From Chamaelirium japonicum (Eukaryota > Streptophyta > Magnoliopsida > Liliales > Melanthiaceae): a stretch of 64,000 bases of DNA. The position numbers and the translations under genes were made by a program. The stretch spans positions 12,778,073 through 12,842,072 of the forward strand of contig OX393549.1 in the NCBI GenBank assembly GCA_947650365.1, written 5' to 3'. Shown in pieces: positions 1-9,108 of this stretch. Below the pieces are notes generated by a model that searched no databases, was not told the origin of the DNA, and saw only the letters and a list, made by a program, of their open reading frames with translations. How positions within the stretch are numbered: position 1 is the first letter of the stretch; each line of letters begins with the position of its first letter.

Positions 1-2195
1 CGGGCTCGGTCGTTGGTGGATCGGAATCGGTTTCTCCAGAAGGATAAGATCCCTAGTCTATAAATAGTAAATACGGGAAAAAATTTCAGCACTACCATAC
101 AACTGTGGGGCCCACTGCGACTCAGGAGACAAAGGGGTAGCGGGCCCCAGTGCATGGCACTCAGAGCGTGCTGACAGGATCTGGGAGCAGTGGGCCCCGC
201 GGCTGCATGGTACGCAGGGCGTGCTGAAAATTTTTCCAGCCAACTCATTTGCCAACTTTTGGTTGCCAACTTCATGTGAGGTGGCCGGCTGGCAGCTGTT
301 CATTGGCTGTTCGGGGCTGTGTACGGCTGTAATCGTGCATGTGAAGGTGGCAAGCGATTAAGGAGGGACATCGCACGGTGCGAAGCCGATAGAAGGCAAG
401 CTTCGGTCTGTCTTTCTGCCGTCTCTCAAGTCACTGCTCTCTTCGAGTTTAACAAGTCAGGCCTCATATATAACCCGGCTAAAAATATGAGGATATTTCT
501 AAAAAGGCAGGCTTTTTTTCTTTAAAAAAAAAAAAATTACAAAAAAAATATTTTTTAAAAAAACAATATTTTAATGATTATCTATGAAATTTAATTTTAA
601 AAGTGACCAACAACTGAGAGTCACGTGGCTGGGCAGCACCGCAAAGCATCTACCATGTTGGGCCTGGCTGTCAGAATTTTTGAATCGAATGAGAAATTAA
701 TTACTGGTGAAAGATATTGCTCCGAGATTGTAGGGGATCTCACATTCCCGTGAAATTCTGGTGCTTCGACGACAATCCTACTACACTGTCTCGGTCGCAG
801 CCACCTCTTAGGTTCGGCGACCTCGTGGAGTAGTCAATGCTGTTTTAAGCCCCTACGCCTTTTCGTTTGACGGATGTGTGACACCAGCAGAGGTCGTTGC
901 ATCGCGGTCTGCCTGCCACTCATGAGCGGTGGGGTGGCGACCGACGGACCGAGTGCATATCAGAACCAAGGGGAATTGCCGGGAAGTCGATCGTCACCGC
1001 TTGGTTAGTTCTGCTGGTACCCTTGCCGGTCCTCTCCAACATAGTCTGGAAGGCCGACAGCGGGGGTGAGGAAGGTAGGTGCAATCGTCAAGCACTTGGA
1101 ATTTGAAGCAGACCTCAGTGACTCCCCTCCCATGCGAGATCCGAACGGATGAAGGAATCATCATGAGCTCGAAACAGACCACGTTCGCCTGGCAGAATCC
1201 GGAGAGCTCTGCTATCCCGATGTTACGACGAAACACAAATACTGACTCTTGATTTTGCGAGGGCCTCGACCATCTCTCCTTGGTGGGGGTCGCTTTGCAG
1301 GGTCGAAGACGGTCCAATCCACGAGCTCGCGAGGAGTCGGAGGAACCGCTGACTCTGCGATTGGATTCCAAAGATATATAGAGCAATGCTACACCGGGCC
1401 GAGATGTGGCCAACCTTGCCATATCAGAAACAGGCGAGAGTGCTCTAGTAGGCAGCGATGAGGTGGTCCCTCTCACCGCAGCGGAAGCAGTGCTTTCGTC
1501 TCTAGCGACCTCTCTGCAAGAACCTCGACTGTCGCACACCTTGCTCCAGGACCTCTTCCTGCTGTCTAGGGTTTCGCACGACGTCTGCGTAGGATGAGCA
1601 GATGGAGGGGTTTTGATGGAACTTCAGGCCTCACCCCCGAGGTTCACATGGGCCCCACCGCTGCTCCCTAGCTCTTCTCGGGTGGACCCCCCTGCCTCAT
1701 AACTCCCTCGAGCCATCGCTTCCACCTCAAAATTTATCTAGCTCGAGCTTTCCCACGGAATTTGTCGAACACTAATACTTTACATATGCATAATGCACGG
1801 TCCATCATTTTCATTTGAAATGAAAATTTTATCCTACTATCAAATCAAATCCAATATGAAATAGGCACTTAAAAAAATACAGAAATTCACACTTACGACA
1901 GTCACTCTTATTTTACATCAACCTTCGAATTTTAAAGATAATGACTCTTATTTTTAATGACAAACATATATGCACAAATTCACATCTAGTTACGACGGTG
2001 ACCGAAGGAGGCCGGGCTCATCGACCAGGGCCAGCATGCATCTCAGTTGCACGAGACCTAAAGTGAATCGCACTCCAGCCAACGGCGTGCAACTGTGATG
2101 CATACCGGGCCCACCAACCGGACCGGCTGCAGGTGGGGCCCACCGACCGGAGGAGATTTGAACTCCCAATATAATATTCAAACACATGACCAAAT
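1..2195. other. intergenic, no gene recognised
   Basis: No open frame here shows a recognisable domain. 90-215 holds two similar GC-rich segments, each with a GGGCCCC core followed by a GCATGG...GCGTGCTGA motif, which suggests an old duplication. About 250-285 shares the phrase CCAACTTTTGGTTGCCAACT with 32578-32600, so it is probably a dispersed repeat. 1740-2000 is AT-rich. The last 200 bases are the 3' flank of the thaumatin-like gene. Confidence 0.5.
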
Positions 2196-3682
2196 CTAAG
2201 GACAAAAGGTAATGTGATAGGTAGCACCCCCACAGGTGAAAGTGCTCGTCTGATCATCAAACGCATAGCTATAGGCCGCAGGGCAATTGCTTTTGAATAT
2301 CTGCGAGTAGTTCGTCGGCTTGCACACCGCCGGGTCCCCGAACGCCCCCGTGCAGCAGAACTCCGGCCTCCCGAACGCCACGCAGGCACTCTTGCAGGCC
2401 GCCACGTCGCCATCGGGCCCCACTACCCGCAGCTCGGGCGGGCACACCGCGTTCACGTCCCGCGGGCAGCTCGCCGTCCGGCAATCCCCGGTCCCGTCCG
2501 CGGGCGTCACGGCGACGGGGAGGTTGTACCCATCCACAAGGCTGACGTCGTAGAAGTCCAGCCGGCCGTCGGCCCCCAGCGTGATCTCGACCAGGGTGGC
2601 CGGTGGCACGGCCCCCGCGCCTTCGCACACGATTTTCCCACTAGCGCAGTCCCCGGTGGCGCAGGTGAATTGACCGGTGGCGATATCGGCGGTGCAGCCG
2701 GTCCGGCCCCAGAACCGGCCAGACCATGCCGGCGGGGCAGCGAGTGACGTCGACGCTCCCACGTCGAGCTGGAAGCCGGTTTGGGCCAGCGGCGGCGTGC
2801 CGGCACCGGACAGGGTGCCTACCCACACCGGCTTGGTGCAGTTGTTGGTGAATCCGAAGGAAGCTGATTGGACCCCTGGATTCATGATCAACGAGTCAAG
2901 CATTACATAGTATTGTCACAAAGTTCGCCCAACTTCACAGCCATGGGTTTTGGGACGTCAGGATATCAACAAGCTAGCTAGTGGTATCATAGCGAGGTTC
3001 TGCCCAACCAGACTCTAATAGCTAACCAACGTATGTGTCGCTAGGTCGTGCCCTAGGTGTGTCGATCTCTTCCCTTGCACCCGTGCATGAGAAGGGGGGA
3101 TGTATTGTTGGGTGTTCAGCCCTATCCTCATGTGAGGGGGGATGTAATTGTTAATGTATCTACCGGATCGGATTCTTGTACAGTCAGGTCAGTTTGTGTG
3201 TGTATACATATACTTATATATTGGGTTTCAGTCCCTCAATGAGAGCTATTCTATTCTCTCCAAATCTTAGCCGTCATCTCCTAATATGGTATCAGAGCTA
3301 GCCCGTCTCCTGCTCTTGCTCCCGCTCTCGCTCCGGGTGCTCCCCACCAATCATGTCTTGACATGCGTCTCTGCGTGGGAGGATCCTTGCCACACGTGCT
3401 CCGCGTGAGGGGGAGTGTTAACGGATAATCCCACATCGATAAGGGAGACACCCATCACCCGCTTAATATACCCGTTGTGGGTCTTCCCTTACAACCCGGG
3501 TTTTGAGGTGCGAGGGTATCTAACAGTAACTATAGCTGGACTTTTTCTTTACGACTGGGGTTTTGGGGCGTGATGAAATCTACAAATAGTACAAAATTCT
3601 GATGAGATTGGAAGGAAGGAGGCTACAGACCTGCAATGAGGAGCCCATAGAGAAGAGCTACAGATGCTAATGCTGTATCCAT
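2196..3682 (-). CDS. thaumatin-like protein (PR-5 family), two exons
   Basis: Predicted secreted PR-5/thaumatin-like protein, usually apoplastic and linked to defence or glucan binding. Exon 1 is 3631-3682 and starts ATG with a hydrophobic signal peptide (MDTALASVALLYGLLIAG). Exon 2 is 2196-2875. The donor (GCAG/GTCTGT) and acceptor (CCAG/GGG) join in phase 1 and give 243 residues, the usual length. The mature part begins GVQSASFGF and has 16 cysteines, matching the eight-disulfide type. The family signature G-x-F-x-C-x-T-G-D-C is present as GQFTCATGDC. Acidic residues typical of the cleft lie in VEITLG and in LDFYDVSLVDGYNLP. An unspliced reading of exon 2 would begin MLDSLIMNPGV and lack a signal peptide, so the spliced model is preferred. 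The 755-bp intron contains retroelement fragments. The TATA-like box at 3723-3730 fits this start. The family call is firm; the biological role is inferred. Confidence 0.9.
2905..3540 (+). repeat. TRIM/Copia-type LTR fragments inside the thaumatin intron
   Basis: Two tRNA-iMet-like primer-binding sites (TGGTATCATAGC near 2981 and TGGTATCAGAGC near 3290) each follow a possible LTR end. A purine tract (GAGGGGGAG) sits directly before a 110-bp segment, 3416-3525, that begins TGTTA and ends TAACA. The end of that segment resembles the sequence ending ATCAACA near 2971, as expected of paired short LTRs. There is no coding capacity, so this is a miniature or deleted element, possibly two nested ones. 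The outer boundaries are uncertain. Confidence 0.5.
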
Positions 3683-3722
3683 TGCTGAAGAGGGTTATCG
3701 ATCCTTCGGTGTTCTTCGATGG

Positions 3723-3730
3723 TTTATATA
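3723..3730 (-). promoter_or_regulatory. TATA box of the thaumatin-like gene
   Basis: The minus strand reads CTATATAAACC about 41 bases upstream of the exon 1 ATG at 3682. This leaves a very short 5' leader. A 19-base homopolymer (C on the gene strand) at 3736-3754 abuts the box on its upstream side. Confidence 0.55.
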
Positions 3731-3735
3731 GTGAA

Positions 3736-3754
3736 GGGGGGGGGGGGGGGGGGG
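3736..3754. repeat. poly-G tract, 19 bases
   Basis: Uninterrupted G run just upstream of the thaumatin TATA box. It could form a G-quadruplex or be length-unstable. An assembly or sequencing artefact cannot be excluded. Confidence 0.8.
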
Positions 3755-5545
3755 TAATGCATGTTGGATTTGGTCGTGCTGTATGAATTGAACTCCGTAT
3801 GGGGACTAAGCATCAGCCAAGTTTTTGAAACTTTTTTTTAAAAAATAAAGTTAGTCGGCTTTGGTGTTTTCTGCTAACCTGATTCGATAACAAGGACTGC
3901 AAACCGCTAAGTGATATCGTGTGTTCATCCGAGAGCGGGTGCTGCTTGATTCTCTCTTCTTATAGATATTGTTATTTGGACCCCACGTAATGATAAGCGC
4001 AACCAACTTTTAAAAAAAATTAGGAATACCCGATTGCTCATAGGGCCTGTCGATAAGGGCAACATTGCCTCCGCCGCCGCCACGCACCCCACTGCCATTG
4101 GTCCCATGCGATCGATCGCCGTTAGCTGTCCGGTCTTCCTCCTCCTCGTTCCTTCTCCTGCCCTTCTTCTCATTCTTCCTTAGCAAAATCCTAACTCTAC
4201 TAGAAACATGTCGATGGCTATCGACCGACATGGTGTGTAATTGTACAGGTGCTATCGATCCATTGAATCACTCCACACCATGTTAGTGGCTACCGACCGA
4301 CATTGTCGGTAGTTGGGATCCACAAACATGGTGTGCAATGGTTATGCGGATAGGCATCGAATATTTTCACATTATATTGGTCGGTTGCCATTGACACGTC
4401 TCTACACGTACAGTAGGGGTTGGGATTTCGGTAAGGAGGAAGGGAATGCAAAAGAAGAAAGGGAGGTTGAGGAGGAAGATGAAGGAGTGTAACTGTGTAA
4501 GAGGTGCGCGAAAGGGGGGGGGGGGGGGGGGGGGGGGGGGGCTATCAATTTATGTGGTGTAAATAACAAAATCAAACTTTTATATTAATCTACCTACAAC
4601 ACTCGACTGTCAACTGAAACTTCTATACGAAATCATAGCTTCTGTTCACTGATTTTGATCTGTAACAGCCAGGCTTAGCTGACAAGGAGCTGCATGGATT
4701 GTAGATGTTGGGCATGGAAAATGACATCCAAATTCTAGGGTTTCGTATTCTTGGCTAGAAAATCAACCCTAAATATTCATGCATGGTGTCATTTTACAAC
4801 AGGACAACAAAGATGGAACAAGAAATCTTGATGGTTTTCCAGTGCCAACTAAGTACATGTTCCCGCCCAAGCGCGCATCCGATGGCGATCGGTCTGCCGG
4901 CTTCGATCATTTTACAACAAAACGCTCCAGATGCTCAGTGATCATGTGGACCGGCCGTTCCCTGATGTGCAAGGAGAAAGGGAGCAGTCTGATGGAGTGT
5001 AAAAATGGTATGGATGACATGCACAGATCGTGACAGTGACAGGATGTAAAGTTTAGATTAGACGGTTTCTTAATTACTCTTCAGTTAACGGTCCAGATGT
5101 ATCACTAAGCATCTGAAGCAACAATATGCATGAGCAAAAAAAAATTCGTTTGGAGCCAAGGAGAAGCCACAAGGAAGTCGGCCTTTAATATAAGGTTTGA
5201 GAGAGAATTTATGTTAGATTAATTATTTTTTGAATCCTATAATTGGTGGTGTTAGGTGCGCATAATCCTACCGTACGGCTTGTTGGCTACACTAAGGGTC
5301 CCCATAATTTGAAATGGATTTTTCGGTTGATCGGCTTATGGATAAATTCCTTTTGGCCCATCTTTATGGATGAAAACTTCCCAACAAAATTTTCACCTAT
5401 AAATATTTCCCTCAAAAAATATATATTTCCTGCCAGATTGGAGAATGGCATAACACTTTCTTTCGTAATATGTAGCTTCAATGGTGTTGTAAACCTCGGG
5501 CTTGGAGTGCCCATCCTCTTCTCCTTTTCCCCCTTCCTGAGTTAG
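3755..5545. other. intergenic, no gene recognised; 28-base G run at 4514-4541
   Basis: Open frames such as 4779-5033 show no domain, and none has convincing gene context. 4200-4360 has several repeats of a CATGGTGTG(C/T)AAT phrase around CCGACAT motifs. The poly-G tract at 4514-4541 is the longest homopolymer in the window. The last part, up to 5545, is continuous with 18966 onward once the gypsy insertion is removed. Confidence 0.5.
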
Positions 5546-5582
5546 GGTTTTGTGGGTGCAAATTTTGGCATAAATCCACCAC

Positions 5583-5840
5583 GGGACCCACCGGCCCTGC
5601 CTGGTGGACCCGCGAAGACTACAGCGGGACCCACCGGCCCTGCCTGGTGGGCCCACGAGGACTACAGCGGGACCCACCGGCCCTGCCTGGTGGGCCCACG
5701 AGGACTACCACGGGACCCACTGGCCCTGCCTGGTGGGCCCACGAGGACTACAGCGGGACCCACCAGCCCTGCCTGGTGAGCCCACAAGGACTACCACGGG
5801 ACCCACCGGCCCTGCCTGGTGGGCCCACGAGAACGCAACT
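5583..5840 (+). repeat. 43-bp tandem repeat, six copies, in U3 of the LTR
   Basis: Units start GGGACCCACC at 5583, 5626, 5669, 5712, 5755 and 5798 (repeated at 18222-18479 in the 3' LTR). Each contains a near-palindrome around GGTGGGCCCAC. The array ends about 60 bp upstream of the TATA box, an enhancer-like position. Because 43 is not a multiple of 3, several long Gly/Pro/Trp-rich frames open through it; these are not genes. Confidence 0.93.
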
Positions 5841-5898
5841 TTACCTGAAGGATCCCCAGATACGATAGCAAAAACCGCCATTCGCCACCCAGAATGTC

Positions 5899-5906
5899 TA
5901 TAAATA
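5899..5906 (+). promoter_or_regulatory. LTR TATA box (TATAAATA)
   Basis: TATAAATA in both LTRs (second copy 18538-18545). Transcription would be expected to begin roughly 25-35 bases downstream, defining the start of R. Confidence 0.7.
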
Positions 5907-6329
5907 GCAGAGCCTTCGAATGTAAAAGGATCGAAATCTAAGATCCGGAATTCTGATTTCCACTCTGAGATCTGACTTTCAGAACCAGAGCTCTGGGATT
6001 TCAAACTTCCGATCTACCATCTCCCTTTGATCTTCTTTCAGAAAGATCAGTGTTTACAGTGATACTCGGCCTGTCGAGATCACTTCAACATAAGTGTTAG
6101 TAAATTCGGGTTGCTCCCTATAGCACGGAGACGTAGGCTTCGGCTGAACTCCGAGATCACTTCTCTTGTGTCAAAATCTCTCTCTCTCTGATTGCTTTTC
6201 TGTTTACATATCAAAAAAGCAACAACTTCAACCAACCGATCGACCAACGATCTTCGACATTAACTTCGACTCCAATTGACTGGTGCTGCGAAGGTCTTCG
6301 GGTCGGCACGAAGATTTTCCCCCACAGTT

Positions 6330-6401
6330 TGGCGCCGTCTGTGGGATTCGAACCCACGACCACACGGTTAAAAGCCGTGTTCTCTCTACTTCGACTACCA
6401 G
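6330..6401 (-). other. primer-binding site extended to a near-complete tRNA-Lys(UUU) complement
   Basis: Three bases after the LTR end, the plus strand reads TGGCGCCGTCTGTGGGA, complementary to the 3' end of a tRNA ending AGACGGC-G-CCA. The match goes far beyond the usual 18 bases. On the minus strand one can read a T arm (GTGGG-TTCGAAT-CCCAC), variable loop GGTC, a 6-bp anticodon stem (ACACGG/CCGTGT) with loop CTTTTAA and anticodon TTT, and a degraded D arm (TAGTCGAAGTAGAGAG). Only the 5' acceptor strand is missing. The box-B-like GGTTCGAATCC is intact. I take this as a captured primer tRNA, not a functional tRNA gene, because the 5' acceptor half is absent and its position at the LTR border is exactly that of a primer site. 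Confidence 0.85.
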
Positions 6402-6486
6402 ATCAATAGCCAAACTTCCTCGCCCCCTCGGTTGATCAGACAACTGATCGGACGTCAGCAATCTCGTTGTACCCTTCGCACTCTGA

Positions 6487-8853
6487 ATGGCGAGAACCAA
6501 ATACCAGGGTCAACCAGAAGGAAGTAACACTCAACATCAACCTCGTCCTGAGACTCGTTCAATGAGTCAAAGGCTCAATTTCGGGCAGCCCCTTGCTGTC
6601 CCCGAGATGGGGGTTCATTCAGGAAGCGGGAGATCAGTTGATCAACCGATCGCCCCTCATCCTCATCAATCAATTGGGCAGACTGTCCCTGCTCCTGCTG
6701 AAGATCTTCCATCAACTTACCAGATCTCTGCAATCGATTTCCAACTACTCCAATTGGCGAAGCAAAACGCCACCCTCACTGCTGAGAGGGATGCTCTGAA
6801 GAAGGCAGCTTCCGAAGCTGGAATTGCTATTCCGATCCCCTCCGCAAGTGAGAGGGTTGATCCTCCTCGACATTCAATTCACTCCGAACAACGGAGGTCA
6901 ATGGGCACTGATGCTCTCGAGAGGATTCGACGCGATCCAACTCCCTCTGCTGCTCCTTGGAAGCAGAGTGTCTGGGATCGTCTTGAAGACGAGTCCTCCC
7001 AATCCTCATCTGGTCGTAACTGCGACAAAAGAGCACCATCGAAGATCAACATGCCAAGGAAGCACCAAATGAAAGGCGCTCCTTCAAAGAGTAGAGTCTC
7101 TCCTTCCATTCTATTTCAACGTAGACTTGGATCGGACCTTCGACATCGACTTCAACCGGCGAACACTCCGATGCCAGAACAAGACCTTGCGATCTTACCT
7201 CTTGACCCACCTCTAGGTCGAGGACACGGTCGTAGGGATGGCTACTCTTCTGCCGGGCCACTACATCGAAGCCTCTTCGAATCAGCATTTCCAAGAGGAT
7301 GGAGAACTCCTACCCTCCCCAAATTCAACTGCGTCCGAGGAGATCCAAGCCTCCATATACTTGCCTTCAAACAAGCTCTAACGCCACACGAAAAGGAAAA
7401 CAACGTGCTCTGCCGCACCTTCGAGGGAAGTCTCGACGAGCCTTCACTCGACTGGTATCACAATCTCCGAGCTGGGTCCATTACCCAGTTCGGTGTTTTG
7501 GCTAACCTCTTTGTACAGCATTACCAGCTCAACCTGAAACCCGAGAAGAAGCTCGACTCTCTATATCGACTAAGGATGGGTGCAGATGAGACTCTCCGCA
7601 GCTTCACGAGGAGGTTTCGCAACGAGCATGCTGCTCTCTCTGGAAGGCATCTGGATGATGAAGCCATCATGTTGGCTTTCCAGAACGCTCTCCGCTTCGA
7701 TCTACACATCTACAACGACTTCATCCGCAATCCCCCTCCTTCTCTGGGAGCTATGTTCGATCGAATTCAGAGGGAGATTGAGGTGGAAGACGATCAAGTC
7801 GCTCGAAAAGGGCGAGAAACTAAGAGAAGGCCTGCTGAAAGAGAAGCACCTAAATATGCTGCAAAGGCTCACAACACTGAAGCAGCAGCCCCTCCGGCCA
7901 CCAAAAGATCAAAGAATGATGGGCGTCGATCTCCAACGAAGACCACTTTCACCGAGTGGAACATGCCAGTCGAGCAGATACTCGACCGTATTCAACACGA
8001 CGAGTATCTTCGGAGGCCCAATCCTCTTCAACCAAATTCCAAATTCACAGCAGACAAAACAGTCTACTGTGAATTCCATCGAAGTCACGGCCATTCCACC
8101 GATCGGTGTTTTCGGCTGAAATTCCATCTTGAAGACTTACTACGAGAAGGCCACCTTCAAGAATTCGTCAACAACGGACACGATCAACGTCGAACCTCTG
8201 CCAAGGGGAAAGAAGTGTGTTGGATACATCAAATCTCCTCTAACCGGCAAACTATCTCTGCGAATGCCAATGTTTTTGGTATTCATGGAACATTGCACAA
8301 TCAAAGTCTGACTGGGAAAGAGGTGGATCGCCAAGTTCGACGCATCTTCCACGTTCGTTCTACTGTGAGTAAAGAAGATACCTGGATCGAGAAACCCATC
8401 GAAGGTCTTTCTTGGCCATCAATCGTCTTCAACGACACCGATCTTCAAGGAGTTCATACTCCACATCGAGACCCCCTGGTCTTGAAACTCATCATCGACG
8501 GCAGCACTGTCAACCGGATCCTCATCGACACCGGAAGCTCTATCGACATTATGTTCTCGGACTGTTTCAAACGTCTGGGACATAAGTATCAAAGCCTCGA
8601 CGTCGTCCCGACTGTGATCACCGGCTTCAATGGTGAACAAAGCATCACAGTGGGCGAATCCAGATTTACCATCGACCTCAGCCGAGAGACTCGAGTCTCG
8701 GTGAGATTTGCAATCGTCGAAGGAATGTCTAGCTACAACGCCATTCTTGGGCGACCATTCCTCCATCAGATCAATGCCATCTCCTCCTCTTACCATCAAC
8801 TACTCAAATTTGCAACTGGAGAAGGCATCGTCTGCATTCGAGGCGATCAGTAA
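6487..8853 (+). CDS. gypsy gag-protease polyprotein (Tat lineage)
   Basis: 788 residues starting at the first ATG after the primer site. Residues 1-260 are basic, Ser/Pro-rich and low in complexity. About 262-435 is a retrotransposon gag capsid-like region (from the PTLPKF motif to the RIQREIEVE helix) that would build the virus-like particle. Near 528 a C-x2-H...H...C cluster (CEFHRSHGHSTDRC) resembles the short metal-binding motif common in Tat/Athila-type Gag. An aspartic protease follows, with LIDTGSSIDIMF at about residue 680 and the ILGRPFL flap-side motif near 755. The frame ends at TAA 8851-8853. Related polyproteins usually continue in this frame into RT, so this stop and a second at 8953-8955 are probably mutations, although translational control is possible. 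Confidence 0.92.
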   Translation: MARTKYQGQPEGSNTQHQPRPETRSMSQRLNFGQPLAVPEMGVHSGSGRSVDQPIAPHPHQSIGQTVPAPAEDLPSTYQISAIDFQLLQLAKQNATLTAERDALKKAASEAGIAIPIPSASERVDPPRHSIHSEQRRSMGTDALERIRRDPTPSAAPWKQSVWDRLEDESSQSSSGRNCDKRAPSKINMPRKHQMKGAPSKSRVSPSILFQRRLGSDLRHRLQPANTPMPEQDLAILPLDPPLGRGHGRRDGYSSAGPLHRSLFESAFPRGWRTPTLPKFNCVRGDPSLHILAFKQALTPHEKENNVLCRTFEGSLDEPSLDWYHNLRAGSITQFGVLANLFVQHYQLNLKPEKKLDSLYRLRMGADETLRSFTRRFRNEHAALSGRHLDDEAIMLAFQNALRFDLHIYNDFIRNPPPSLGAMFDRIQREIEVEDDQVARKGRETKRRPAEREAPKYAAKAHNTEAAAPPATKRSKNDGRRSPTKTTFTEWNMPVEQILDRIQHDEYLRRPNPLQPNSKFTADKTVYCEFHRSHGHSTDRCFRLKFHLEDLLREGHLQEFVNNGHDQRRTSAKGKEVCWIHQISSNRQTISANANVFGIHGTLHNQSLTGKEVDRQVRRIFHVRSTVSKEDTWIEKPIEGLSWPSIVFNDTDLQGVHTPHRDPLVLKLIIDGSTVNRILIDTGSSIDIMFSDCFKRLGHKYQSLDVVPTVITGFNGEQSITVGESRFTIDLSRETRVSVRFAIVEGMSSYNAILGRPFLHQINAISSSYHQLLKFATGEGIVCIRGDQ

Positions 8854-9108
8854 GCTGGAAGGTCTTGTGAAGCTGCTGCGGCAAAGACAGATCGAAAGAT
8901 TAACATTGCTCCTCCAAAGCGGCCACGAGATGAAGCTGGTCCCTCTTCTAAATAGCAATCAAAGGAGATTCCGCTGACCGAACCTCCACCAATCGAATGG
9001 GAAGCATCACCTTCAATTGAAGAAATCATCCCAATCAATATTGGCAGCGGAGATCTCCCTCAACAAACATTTATTGGTACCGGTCTTAGCGACGCAGAAG
9101 CGCAAGAC
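8854..9108 (+). other. protease-RT linker, in frame but with a second stop (TAG 8953-8955)
   Basis: The gag-protease and pol frames are the same frame. The reading between them is coding-like apart from TAA at 8851-8853 and TAG at 8953-8955. After the TAG it runs without interruption into the pol ATG at 9109, including a GTGLSDAEAQDMVSFLQSN stretch typical of the region before RT. This supports one original polyprotein interrupted twice, without any frameshift. Confidence 0.8.

Larger units (their letters stand above)
5551..6326 (+). repeat. 5' LTR of the gypsy element
   Basis: 776 bp with TGTGGG/CCCACA inverted termini and two substitutions relative to the LTR at 18190-18965. It holds a six-copy 43-bp GC-rich repeat, then the TATA box at 5899-5906, then an AT-richer R/U5 part ending just before the primer site. 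Confidence 0.96.

Noticed and set aside
5552..6004. Several overlapping 70-100 residue Gly/Pro/Trp-rich frames on both strands (and again at 18101-18643)
   Set aside because: They are produced by the 43-bp repeat, which shifts frame each unit and lacks stops. They lie in LTR U3 with no domain.
6330..6401. tRNA-Lys gene on the minus strand
   Set aside because: The 5' acceptor strand is absent and the D arm is degraded. The position at the LTR border identifies a primer site.
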